From Istiophorus platypterus (taxonomy: Eukaryota; Chordata; Actinopteri; Istiophoriformes; Istiophoridae), in NCBI GenBank assembly GCA_016859345.1, contig CM029114.1:12422501-12486500 (forward strand): DNA of 64,000 nt. The letters are read 5' to 3'. Both the position numbers and the translations under genes were made by a program. Under the pieces are notes generated by a model that did not search any database, was not told where the DNA came from, and saw only the letters and a program-made list of their open reading frames with translations. Positions 11,945 through 23,970 of this stretch are shown here, piece after piece. How positions within the stretch are numbered: position 1 is the stretch's first letter; the number at the start of each line of letters is the position of its first letter.

Positions 11945-13737
11945 AAATCTACAAATGTAAGAATTTATTTTTAATAAGAAATAAGTCAAAATTAGATTAA
12001 AAAAAATACAACAATACAAAAATTCTGGCAAAATGAATACATTTCAAGTGAAAACTGTTGTTAAACAGTTATTTTAATTTCTATTTTTAATTATTATTAT
12101 TACTTGGGTTGAATTATGTTGCATAGTTAGTTACTCATAAGTGGAGATTTCACCCAATTTTGGTCTTCGATCTCATAATTAAAAAAAAAAAAGAAATTTA
12201 CGATAAAAATAAAGAAAATCATAATAAAAAAATAAATGTGTAGGCCTACTGCACATTTCAATACCAGATGTAACTTCTTTTCCTCTTACCATTTTTTAGC
12301 ATTTTTTTTGTAAAGTCATAGTACTGCACATAATTCTGCATGTGAGGAGTCAGTATAATTCCATTGTCATTTGAATAGTCATTTTGGGTCATCAGATTAA
12401 TTTTTTTATTTTTGGCAACATTTTCTAAAATAGTCTGTGTTTCAGTCTTAAAAGGGGGATGAAGCTCTCAAGAGTCAAATCTATTAACCAACGGCCGACT
12501 GAGTCACAGGGCGCTTTGGTCACTATATGCAGGCTAAGACACCATCCGTTTATTTAATAATTGGAGGTAACAATGATATCGGATGGTGAATGGTTGAATA
12601 AACAAGGTGGACCTATAAACACTGAGTGTCTATATAAAGCGTATTACTCCATCATCCTCTGTGAAATAAACATCTTCAGCAAACACTGCTCATAATACCT
12701 AACTATATTATTGTGCTACCTCCTTCCCCCTTTTGTACTTCATTCAATTATTCATTCTCTGCAAGTATCTCTTTTATTATTGAAGACTTACCCAGCTGGC
12801 CACTGTGATTGCAAGTTCTACAGTGTCCTGCACAGGGAAGGATGACAGGCTCTTTAATTAAAGCCCGTGGCTGGTGTGGCCATGAATGGCAAAAATTCGG
12901 AAAAAGACACAGATGCCTCAAGAGATTTATGTTATCCAAATAACCAACATGTTACTTTGATGGAAAACAAAATGTGATCAAGATAATAAATCATGAGTAA
13001 TTTCATATAAAGATGGTGAAGCTATGATGCACCATGGATAGAAATGTATCTATCAGTACTGATTAGTCGCTCTATGCAACTAATCAACACATTTAAAGAG
13101 TGTGAAGGTTTTTGGACGAATGGTTCCACAAGAAACAAAAAGAAAAATAATTAAGTGAAAGTCCACATAGCCAAAACCATCAATTACAACAACAACACGT
13201 TGGAAAGATGGTTGTCAAAGCTTGGAGTCTGCTAAAAAACAAGCTGCAGCTACCAAACCTTGTGGTGGGTCATCTAAAATGTGGGGGGATTTTAGGAAAA
13301 GACCCGTAACTGCTGTGCATGGTGATTTGAAGCTAAAGCATCATGTAGGGCTTTGTTTGAGATGCAGCAGCATGACAGCACCATTTTGTTTACTTTTTAT
13401 CCCCACCCAAGCATGATATATTAGGATTATTTATGCACCACAGCTGTAATGGTAGCGTAAATTTACACCATGCATCATCTAATGTTGTCATTTGACTGTT
13501 TCCTTTAATGGCCATGTATGAGTGAGAAAATGGCTTAAGCCGACGTTAAATCATTTCAGATATTTTACTTGCTGATGCAAAATTACATTTTCCACTGATT
13601 TTCTTAAATGCATATTACTCCAGTGATGAAATAAATGCATTTCATACCCATATTAAGGTAAGTCTTTCAATAGAAATACTGATTTTCCAGTTCAGGGAAT
13701 GTGTTACTATGACACCAAGTGATTAGATTACTCTGCA
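11945..13737. other. Unassigned non-coding sequence, A/T-rich
   Basis: Contains an A-rich stretch at about 12180-12240 and otherwise mixed sequence. Open frames of about 60 codons at 12748-12939 and 13222-13416 carry no recognisable motif. No gene supported. Confidence 0.5.
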
Positions 13738-14116
13738 CTCACTTGACAATTTGTTAGGTACACCCAGATAAAACTAATGCAGTATAATACAACTGGCCTA
13801 CAATACATCTCCCACTCATGAAGATTGTAATGTTCAGTTTTATGATACTGAGAGGTGTGCATTATATTTCGTCCATTCCAATTATATGAATTAGGGCTGG
13901 CAAAATGTTATGAACTCTTCTCCGAATTACCCAGTACAGTTCAACTGCGCCAAAACTTACAGCCTTGAAAAGGACCACCAAAAAAAATCACAAGCTCTTT
14001 CAAACATTCAATAAAAACTGAACATCATATCCTCATGAAGGGAGGATTCATTACAGGCCAGCTGTATTATACTACATTAATTTTATCCAGGTTTACCTAA
14101 TAAATTGGCAAGTGAG
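13738..14116. mobile_element. MITE with 106-bp terminal inverted repeats
   Basis: The sequence 13738-13843 and the reverse complement of 14011-14116 align over their whole 106 bases. They share CTCACTTG, AATTTRTTAGGTA, AATGYAGTATAATACA, CTGGCCT, TCATGA and TGTTCAGTTTTAT-like blocks, with roughly one difference in five or six positions. The inner 167 bp is non-coding. Related single ends occur near 37403 and 38735. The family resembles a percomorph repeat that I recall with TTATTAGGTACACC near its end. A (ATT)n microsatellite begins about 50 bp beyond its right end. Confidence 0.82.
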
Positions 14117-14162
14117 TCAGTTTGTGGTCTAGTCTGAATAGCTATCTGAATAATGGGTTATA

Positions 14163-14215
<53 letters not shown>

Positions 14216-14295
14216 GTTGTTGTTGTTGTTGTTGTTGTTTTTGTGTTTATCATTATCATTATTATTGTAATTATTATTATTATTATTATTATTTT
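14163..14295 (+). repeat. Compound (ATT)n-(GTT)n-(ATT)n microsatellite
   Basis: About 17 ATT units (14165-14215) are followed by about 8 GTT units, a short interruption, and then about 11 more imperfect ATT units. The tyrosine/cysteine-rich open frame covering it is purely a translation of the repeat. Confidence 0.92.
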
Positions 14296-17200
14296 AACAC
14301 AGGGATGTGGAAATTATATGATAACGGGATAGCAAGCAGGTTTTGAATGGGCACTGCCCTAGTAAATTAAAATGTTTGGATATTTCTGCTGTCTTTATTA
14401 CTATAACTATCACGTAGTACTGTAAAAGGTATGAAGTTATCTTAAAGCAAAGAATGAAGCATGAACCGCAATATATACATTGAATAGAAAAATAGGGGCA
14501 CAGATGATTTCTTAAAAAGGTAATGACAGCAAACAGTTGTGCATTTTGCCTGTGTCTGCCCAAATTGACTGAATCTTCAATAATTTTGTTCTGTTTTTTT
14601 CATTCAATTTCAGTGAAATAAAAACAATTTAATATATGCAGTGGAGCACAACAAATTGTGGTTTAATGAAATACTGGTGCATAGTATTTCATATTTAGTG
14701 TTTTACTTATCTCAGTTACTTGATATTCAGCTCTGGCCTTGGCCATGAATTTTCATTTCAGATTATTATCAATACATCCACCCCTACATACATACATACA
14801 TACTTCAGCAGGCTTTTATTTTTACATAACTGAAGGTTGCAGAAATAATCACATTATTTAAAACTCTTTTTATTAAAGCATTTTTTTCTGTATTACATAT
14901 AAAATGCCGTCTATGTGGAGATGCTGAGTCTATTTTATTACTGTTCCTTTGTAGCTTCAGTTCTTTTTTTTTTGTACTGGAACATGCAACAAACAGAAGA
15001 TGTTTGTTTTCACAGACTTTACAAAGTTCTGCAGGAAGTGAAAATATTCTTTGAATTCTTTTCTTTTAAAAAGCCTATTTAGAATACTAACAAATAACAA
15101 ATACATCTTTTCCCTCACAGCTAGCACAGGAAAAGCCTGACAATGTCATTTGAGAAGGCATCCAACCAGTTTATCTGGTTGAGATACCATTTAGGATTTA
15201 ACATGAGACATGATAGAAATCCCACAACCTCAATGTAAAGTAATAAAAAAAAAATGCACAGAGCACAAAGACAGCAGTCATTATGGGCCAAGTTCCATCA
15301 CAGCAGTAAACTGGACAGACTGACAGCATGGTTTCACTTGTGGGTGTCGTTGTGTGGACTAATCATCTTTAGCACTTTGCTCTGATGCACTGGCTTACTG
15401 TACATCTGATGTAGACCAGGACAACACCAGAGAATAGCTTTCGATCTCCTGAAAACTTTCTTTCAAATTATATACAGGTGGAGAGGCACTCCAACACTGA
15501 TGATGCTTCAGGGGACAAAAGTACGTTAGAGGTGGAGTATCAAGATGTCTGAGCTATTTTAGCTAGTGACACAAGCCTTGAGTATCAACTCCAACAGCAT
15601 CACAAGTGTGCATGTCACCTCCTGAATCTAGTTACAAGAGCTGATGCCAGTGTTGCATAAGTGAAATATACTGGAGGCTCTCTTGCTCTGCTTTGGCTAT
15701 ATGCCATGCCATTTGATAGAATACCAAATCTGTCACAGCTTCGGAAACTATGGAGCATGAAAACACTGAATGTTAAATTCAGTGATGCCTGTTGGAGAGC
15801 TTTGTTCCTATCTGTTGAAAAGGATGAGTTTTGTTTGTCCAGAAGGAGCAATGTAATGAATATACAGCATTAAAGATAAGAACTTGAAGAATAATGGTGC
15901 ACATACTTTTCTGTCCCTTCCCACTATTCAAATATTTTGATGCTGTGTGATCATTTTAATTGATTTTGTTGACTTACTCTATAAGTTGTTTTTAGAGATT
16001 AAATCTAAAGAAGTTAGAATTTCTGCAGAATATCTGTGTGTTGGATGGTTGCCATGGCTCTGAACATCTTCCAAACAGGAAATCATTTCTACATCTGTGC
16101 TTTCTGCATCATCCTCTGCATGACCTGTAGGAACCTAAACCTGAATTCAGCTCACAAATTGTGTATGCACGTTTTATTGAGATGGTCCCAGTTGTTTTGT
16201 ATTTTCTCTTGAAACATGGGAGAATTATTTTGGAGATGATGGGAGAAACTCCGAGCTAACGGCTGTTTCTATATTCCTACAAATTATCAGAACCCTTTGG
16301 AAGAAAGAGGAAAGCATCCTATAAAATGATGATATTTGTGCAGTGATTTTGTGGAAGGGCTTCCATTAAAATATCTGATTTTGGATGCACTCATCCAATA
16401 CACAAGATCAGTATCAGCACATATACTGAAGGCTGATGACTCAATTTTACAATAAGATAAATTTCTCTGTTTTTGCTAGATGTGAAAAATATTTGGTGAC
16501 TGAAATAGGAAGGTGTTCTTCAGAAATGTTTTTTTTTAAGAATGTCAAGCTCCTGCTGGCACGGCACTGACTGGAACTCTTTTTAGAGAGGGACCTTTTC
16601 TCAGGTTGTTTCATCTTGTTTGGGCTCCTGTTGGCTTCTCATGACTTCTTGAGCAGCCTTTTACCATTGCATGTCTGATCGAGAAATTTCCCCCGAGTCC
16701 AATAAAACAAAAGATTTTCCTTTTTACCATTTTGAATATCTATGGAAACATTTCTGGAGGATATATTTATTCTGCTAAGTAATTCTCTGCCATCTCCTGC
16801 CTGTAGGACAAATTTGCAATATACTATGGTATGATTCTTTTAATTGTTATATGACACACCTTCCCCTGATTGATCAGGCTGCATCCACTCAACTATTACC
16901 TAAACCCCTTTTACTATTTCAGGGTTGCAATCTAGTGGAGCCTACATCGGCACACACTGGACTGGAGATGGAATACACTCTGGACAGGCTGCCAATGTAT
17001 CATAGCAACAAAGTAATGATCATTAAAAACATGAGCAAGCATGCAGTTGAAGGTATCATGTCAGTAATGTCTGCAGACAGAGGAAAGTTTAAAGCAAAAG
17101 AATTTATTGTTCTAGAGCCTACTGACTCTCACAGGCTGTTCTTCACCCCTTTTTCTGCACACATGCACATACACATACACACAGAGGGCTTATTCAGAAT

Positions 17201-17678
17201 CAGCATGACAGCTTGGTCCTGTGATGCGGAAAGTGATAAGCTCATCTCCAAGTCTCTGTGGTACTGGGAAAAGAGAGAAAATGTGAAAGAGAAAGAGAGA
17301 GCGAATGAAAGAAGGAAATGAGACCAGTCGAGCAGGCAAAAATGAGGGAGAGGGTTGTAAGACAGAGGAAAGAAAGATAAAATGAGAAAATTGCAACGAG
17401 AGCGCATCGCATTTGGGCTTGTCGACCTTAGCCCAAACTAGAGGACAATGTAGATGAGTAAATGATCCTCATTTGGGCTCCAGCATGTAATCACAGAGAG
17501 TAGAGTATCCATTTGCTGAGAAATACAATTCCAAGCATGCCATTTGGAATAAGAAAACAGAGACATTTGGCATGTAATGAAAGACGTCCATAATCCAGGA
17601 CCTAACTGCCGATGCGTCAGCAGAAATATATGGATGATCATAAATAATCTTTAGCTAATGCTTCACCAAACAGTTTAA
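14296..17678. other. Unassigned non-coding sequence
   Basis: No supported gene. There is a (CATA)n run at about 14785-14803. A 156-codon open frame at 16851-17321 runs through a (CA)-rich patch and a purine-rich patch, giving histidine and glutamate/arginine strings, and matches no family I know. A purine-rich stretch lies at 17256-17400. The remainder has no repeat I could identify. Confidence 0.5.
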
Positions 17679-17699
17679 CCCCCCCACCCCCACCCCCCC
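17679..17699 (-). other. C-run tract, G-quadruplex potential on the minus strand
   Basis: Plus strand reads C7-A-C5-A-C7. The minus strand therefore has three long G-runs separated by single T, enough for an intramolecular G-quadruplex if the longer runs each supply two tracts. It has no gene nearby. Confidence 0.55.
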
Positions 17700-19923
17700 A
17701 CTGCCCCTTTGGTTCACTCCTCATAGCTGTGCACCACCAACCAATTTCCTAGACCATCGATTGGTGGTCAATTCCAGTCAGGGAGAGAGAGGCAACTCTT
17801 CTTCCCTATGGATTTTCATGTCACAACGATGACTGACTGCAAATAACTACTCGCCAATCATGTCCCACTTTCTGAGTGACCTTCCCCACTCAAACTAACT
17901 GACTATTGCTGGGGCAATAATGTGTTTTATGAGAAGTAAACAGAGAAGCTTTATGTTGCAAAAAAAAAATCTGAACTGTGTTTTGGGTGAAATTTTTGAA
18001 TTGTGATGTTTATTGTGTTTGGTTAATACTATATCTTACTATCAGTCATCGATGCAGCACATGGAACATGGCTGTGTATGAGTTTATGTGCATGGGTATA
18101 TTTGGACTACAGTTTCTTCTCAGCAGCACAGGTTTTGTCCTATTGCCAGTAAATGTATTGCTTCAGAAAATACAACTGGGACCATCTCAATAAAAAGTGC
18201 ATACACAATTTTCCACTCTCAAACCTGAAGTTACAAAAGAATGTGCACGCCTCAAGTATATCTCAGACCCTGCGTACACACAGTTTTCTGAAGACAGGCC
18301 AGGTGATTAAACAAAAGAAAATTGTAAAGCAAAAGAAGATACAAAATAATGAAAAATTGTTTGGGGTTTTTTTGACAACTTCATTTATTACGTGACTTCT
18401 TCGCAGTCTACAGAGCAATTTGCAAAATGCCCATTAAAGGAGCATCTTCAGCCTAAACTTACTTTTGATTGTGTAATCATTTTTATTGTTCTTTTATTGG
18501 ATACATTTTTTTTCCCTAATGACCTTGTCATTACAGCGTTTATTGTGTGATACTGGCAAGTATGTTTTGGTGACAACACAATAAACTACATCAGAATTTT
18601 TCAGATGTTTGAAAATTATGTTTGAGATATCACCATTGATAATGCTTTACAGACTTATGTGATAAATTAAACCCAACAGTCGTGTGTAATGGTCATGCAT
18701 AACGAGAGCTTCTCATCTGGGATTGTTGGGATTGATGTGACACAAGCTAAATTGCACTTCTTTGTCATTCCTTTAATTGAAAGTTCTAACAAAAAGTGGA
18801 GCACTTAGAAGTATTGTGTGGGAGTGGAGATGAAGCTCTTACACATATGCCCACTTCCAGAATGATTGAGGCTGGTAAAAAAGAATCATGCCTAAGCACA
18901 TTTTTTGACAAAAAGTATATTTACATATTTCTCTTGTTGTGGGTAAACAGAGTTTTAGCTGTCATTCTACATAATGATTTGCATCTGGCCTCTGATTTAC
19001 TTATTAAACTTGATTAACTGCTTCTTGTTGTAAATCAGCCAGCTTTGTCAGCTATTTCATGGCTACACATAAAAAATAATAGTTGTTTTAACTGAACTTG
19101 TTTCGTACGAACAGTATTTTACTGACACCTCAAACTGAATATTATCACAGACATGGATTTGTTCACTCAGACACAACTTTCAGCCCAGATACATCCTGTA
19201 TCACCAGTTTTACTGTTTCTACTCGCCCACAGGGCCGACTCAACCTGTCACTTCATTCATTTTGCCTTTTTCCTCAATTGGTTCACTCTCTCAAATGACT
19301 CAATTGCCTTCTTCTACTCCCCCTAACACAAATTGTCTCTCACCCCAGTTCTTTGCCAAAAACATTTGGTCATAAAAAAGTAACAGAGATATAATGTCTT
19401 ACTATTACAGGTTTTTGATTCAACTGTTTCAGCTGATTGCTACAAGATCGCTATATTCTTTATATCACACCACATTGGAATTGCTTTTTCAGTTACTAAT
19501 AAAATTCTACATTTAATTTGACAAGGACAAACTCAGAATCTATCTAGAACGTATATCTTGACAGTCTGCTTGATCAAGTGTAAAGAGCCATTTGCTCTTT
19601 AACCTGTGCAGATGATTTAGGAGGGCTGGTCACACTCTGATTTCATTAAATACCCTTCACCTATTCCCTTGCTTCATTAATGAATGAGAAAGGTAGGTTA
19701 AAGATAGCACTATGCTATGTTACGTGTGAAAGGGAAAGATTGAGGTAGACGCACAGAAAGAGGAAGAGAGAGTGATGTGGTAATGGTGGTAGATGGGCGG
19801 GGGGCTATCTCAGGACTCAGGCAGGACTCAGAAGTCATTAAGGTCACTTAAGATTAGGTCTCAAGCTGCCACTGTGATACCTGGCTCATCAGTGCAGAGC
19901 TGCGAACAGCAGGGAAAAGGAGA

Positions 19924-19925
<2 letters not shown>
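17700..19925. other. Unassigned non-coding sequence
   Basis: No supported gene. A 7-bp stem hairpin (AAAGAGC/GCTCTTT, 19582-19600) is the only local structure noted. Open frames of about 60-80 codons have no recognisable content. Confidence 0.5.
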
Positions 19926-19961
<36 letters not shown>

Positions 19962-19984
19962 TGTGTTTGTGCATGTGTGTGTGT
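19926..19984 (+). repeat. (GT)n microsatellite, interrupted
   Basis: About 16 GT units followed by GC-containing and T-containing interruptions, ending near TGTGTGTGTCTC. Confidence 0.9.
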
Positions 19985-20981
19985 CTCTACAAATTTTTAT
20001 GAGAAAAACCATGTATTCTAAAGCAACTGATAATCTTTTTCATTAATGAGTCGGTCCAACTGCGAGTCACGTAACATTGTCTATTAGGAACGATAAATAG
20101 GACTTGCTTCCGAACTATGGGTGTCTAAAATAACTGCTGTCACTTTGGACATTAAACACTCAACCGAACACCTATGGGAGACTTTAGACAGTGTTCAAAA
20201 GACCAAATAAGGCGATCTCTTTTGAAAGAATTGTGATTATCTTTTCAGTATAGTAAGAGACTTGTACAATTGTCAAGAAGCATCTGGCATCTGATGGTGG
20301 CACAACACCTTACTAAGACATGTAATGTTTTTCCTTTAATTTCTCACCCATATGTATGTGTGACTCGAACGCTGATGGCCCGTTGAAGATTCAACGGGCT
20401 CGGGTTTGGTCATTATGACAAAATTAATACATACTATGAAGTTTTTGGATCTCGTAATCTTCAACTGAAGATTTTTGGGATTAGACTTTAAATGTCAGAG
20501 ATATTACTTTCATATTAGTGATATTTTCAAGGATAATATTTTACTAAAAGTCAAACTCAAGACATATGAAAAGTCATTTACACAAACTGAAGAAAAAAAT
20601 AAAGAAGGGGGGTAGAGGTACATCAAGCCATGTTTAACACTGTAGGTTATAAATAATAAATTCTATATACCACTAGGACACCTGCGTTTATTGTCTATAT
20701 GGGCATAATCTATAAATTCCATAGAAAAATATTTTCTTTTATTTAAATTCTGATTAATAATTTGTATAGTTCCCACTATAATAGTAGGCTATGCAGTCTG
20801 CACCATGATCATACAACTTGCACTTAAAATCATTATTGTTGTAACAAGTTGTCACAGCCAGTTCCCTCTCATTGTGTCTCCATCTCTAAGACTTCACAGT
20901 TTATGCATTCATATATTTATACTAAGCCTAATTACTACATTCAAAACAGGTACAACACAACCTACAGTAAAACACATGTAC
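19985..20981. other. Unassigned sequence with a GC-rich hairpin
   Basis: No gene. GCCCGTTGA (20378-20386) and TCAACGGGC (20391-20399) form a perfect 9-bp stem with a 4-base loop. It stands out because the surroundings are AT-rich. Confidence 0.5.
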
Positions 20982-21330
20982 ACAGTGTTGGGCAAGGTAC
21001 TGGAAAGTGTAGTGAGGTACCAATGACTCTGGATTAAATGAAGCCTCAAAACAGAAAAATGTAGCAAGCTAATCTATAGCAACATGGCAAAAGTACTTTA
21101 CATCAAAAGCTAATTTTTTTATCCGTCCTTTTTTTTTTTTAATTGAACCAACTTCATGCCACAGTAATGCTGCAGTGATCATTTAAACAAACACACTTTA
21201 AAAAATGTTTCAATTGTATACAAAACAATAATCCATGATCACTACTATCACTGTTCCTAAGACCCATTGTGCTTGAGCTTCAGAAATGCTTGGGGAAGTG
21301 TAGCTTGACGCTACAGCACTACTTTACCAG
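20982..21330 (+). mobile_element. Possible degenerate hAT-like MITE
   Basis: Begins with CAGTGTTGGG, a terminus that I associate with teleost hAT MITEs. Near 21293-21325 it carries TTGGGGAAGTGTAGC and CGCTACAGCACTACTT, which resemble the other part of such families. The right terminal inverted repeat is not found, so the element is truncated or the call is wrong. Confidence 0.35.
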
Positions 21331-23925
21331 ATCTATTTGATTTAGAAATAAACTAATTAAACTAGTAATGCCGCTACTTCTAGTGACTCTATTCCCACAC
21401 TGCATTTACTACATTAATATACTGGATAACAAGGGATGCTGCTTGGTCAAAAACTCAAACATTAACTTCAGATCTTGCCATGTTTCACTGACTTCCATAG
21501 AATATGACCTGAAGCCATACAGTACAACAAGATATTACTTCAGGTTAATAAAGTTTTATTGACAAGTTCTATTCAAAGGGCCACCAGCATTGTATGGCAT
21601 AGATATGGGCGGGCTGGTAATGTGTTTTATTCAAGAATTTTCATCTTAGATCGCAGTTCTGTTGGGAAGAAATGAAAAAGTTTTACAATATGAGCTATAA
21701 AGGATACTGCAACTGTATAGTCACGGAAACATTGCTACCTTTGGTGGCTTGCAAAAGCCACAGAGTGGGGCATGTATTAAAAATGCATCAGATGGATTCA
21801 CAGGCAGAGGACTGAGGGCTTCCATACTTCCATACTCATTACTGTATCTGTTTACAGAGTTAGAATTATAATGAAAGGCACTGCTGAAATTCGTTTCGAC
21901 ATTTGCATTTGAAAAAGGTGACTGGGTGACTTTGAGTATGTGTGCGAGCATGTTTGTGTGTGTATTTCTGTATGCATGAGTCATCCCTCATCGTGTTAGA
22001 AGGGGTGTGAGATGGTGTGATTATTTATTTATTTGACAAATCTAAGTAACAAAAGAAGTTAAGATTAAAAGAGAGAGGGGGGATGTACAATTTGATCACT
22101 ATAAATTGTCCTCTTATTGAGAGTAATGTATTATATCTCTGACATTTTGGAAACTAATAAAAATTCCAAATACCAATCATTGTCTTATTTCAGTATTTTA
22201 AAAGGATGATTTTATGCTTTTATGCCATATATCAAGTATATGGAATATCTTTTGGCTTTGGATAAAACAATACATTTTTGTATATGTATATTTTTTACTA
22301 CAATGTTTATACTTCAAGTATTCAAGCCTTACAGAGTACTACAGCTGCATGAAAAAAGCAGAGTAATGAATAAATCGTTTATATGTCTATTACTTGAGTT
22401 ACTACAACTCAAGAAATAGTCATAAACAAAGACACACACATTTAACTTTAAGGCAAAGAATGTGCATCCATGCATGTACACACAAACATACTAGATATGC
22501 ATACGATTACACATGCAAGCTGGGTCATTGTATAAATGTCCTGAGGAGAAGGTAATGTGCTTCATCTAGACATTATGTAAGATGCAGCTCAACACTGTGA
22601 GGAGATCATATGTTAAGTGTCCTCAAACAGATTTACCCTGGCAGAATAGATTAAATTCCATCTCAACACTGTAGGGAGAAAACAAGTTCAAATGTGCAAA
22701 CTTTACACAAGAGATCAGTTATTTTTATGGTACAAATATTTTAGTCAGGATGTCACTTTGACGGGGGAAACTGATCTTGTTTTGTTTCTCTCTGAAGAAT
22801 GCGGCTCAAATTACTAACTCTTTTCATCACAGCTGTCAGCAGATTTCACTGAGACAGTTTTCCTGTTAAAAAACAGTAACTGAATACTGCACACAGAGTG
22901 GTGTATTATAGATTGTCCTGGGTAACAAGAACATTTGTAATTCTATAGCTGCCAGCATTGACGGATAGACTTTAAGTTGTGTTTTAAAGGATGTGTTATT
23001 ATCAAAACATTGTTATTTTCAACACTTTGAGCATCACAACCATAATCCCATTTTCTCTCATTGTATGACCTTTTAATGTACTCTGCAGTTAAAGAAAACA
23101 ATTACATTTTTCTCAGCAAACTTTCACTGGTTATTGCCCCCATGGACTGGAGGATATTTGTCAAACAACTTAGCGAATTTCCCCTTGTATCAGTGGCAAT
23201 CAGCCAAAGTCTTAGAAGAAATATTTAAAGATAAATGAAAGTCGGAAGGTGTCATCACTAAATGCCTGGGGAAAACACTGGGCTTGACATTGATGTAGTA
23301 ACATCAAACAGTTTTATTATTGTTCACACAAACTAAAACAACTTTCAAAACGCCATCTGACGTGGAGTAACATGTTCTTCTTTTATTATTGAACCAATTA
23401 CTTCATGCATACAACTGGCAGATGCCTTCATGAATTTCAAATGGTCTCCTGGCCTCCCTCTGCTACCACCTACAAGGCCCGAATCCCTGAAGCAGGTGAG
23501 TGGAGTGCTTAAGCTTGAGAGTCACTGAAGCGTTTAAGGTGAAAACTACAAAGAGGAATCCTCACATGTAAACTTGTAATCTTAGACAAACATTTTTCAG
23601 TACATATTAAAATACACTTGTGGATTTTCAGCACGCAACAGATGTCATCTCCTACATATCTAAAAAGCATTTCCACTCCAAATGGTATCCGGTTTTTCTC
23701 CTTTGCATCTCGTTTATTCTCATATACCACTAAAACAGATGGAAAATACTAATGAAATGACAGTGACTTATGTATGTATGTATGTAATGGATCCCACATC
23801 CAAGTCTTTTGTTTTTCTGATGTTAGATGATTTTGCAAAGACTTAAGACTACCTTTGGTGACAGTCTTTTAATGTCCGTTGCCAACATTTTGAATTTCTC
23901 TCTGTCTATGATATCTGTGCATGAC
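21331..23925. other. Unassigned non-coding sequence
   Basis: No supported gene. A (TATG)n run of about four units lies at 23770-23785. Short open frames (up to 87 codons, minus strand, 21721-21984) have no recognisable motif. Confidence 0.5.
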
Positions 23926-23970
23926 AACTATGATAGGGCTAGGGTTTAGGGCTAGGGAAATATCATAGTT
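23926..23970 (+). other. Hairpin whose loop is a four-tract G-quadruplex motif
   Basis: AACTATGAT (23926-23934) is the exact reverse complement of ATCATAGTT (23962-23970). The 27-base loop contains GGG-CTA-GGG-TTTA-GGG-CTA-GGG (23936-23957), a canonical quadruplex pattern with 3-4 base linkers. The tract resembles degenerate telomeric repeats. The pattern is directly visible; folding is inferred. Confidence 0.75.

Noticed and set aside
14122..14346. Tyrosine/cysteine-rich small protein
   Set aside because: Pure translation of the (ATT)n/(GTT)n microsatellite.
16851..17321. 156-codon open frame on the plus strand, with a pyrimidine tract and CAG just before 16922 that looks like a splice acceptor
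   Set aside because: The C-terminal half is a translation of CA-rich and purine-rich patches, no domain is recognisable, and no matching donor or neighbouring exon was found.
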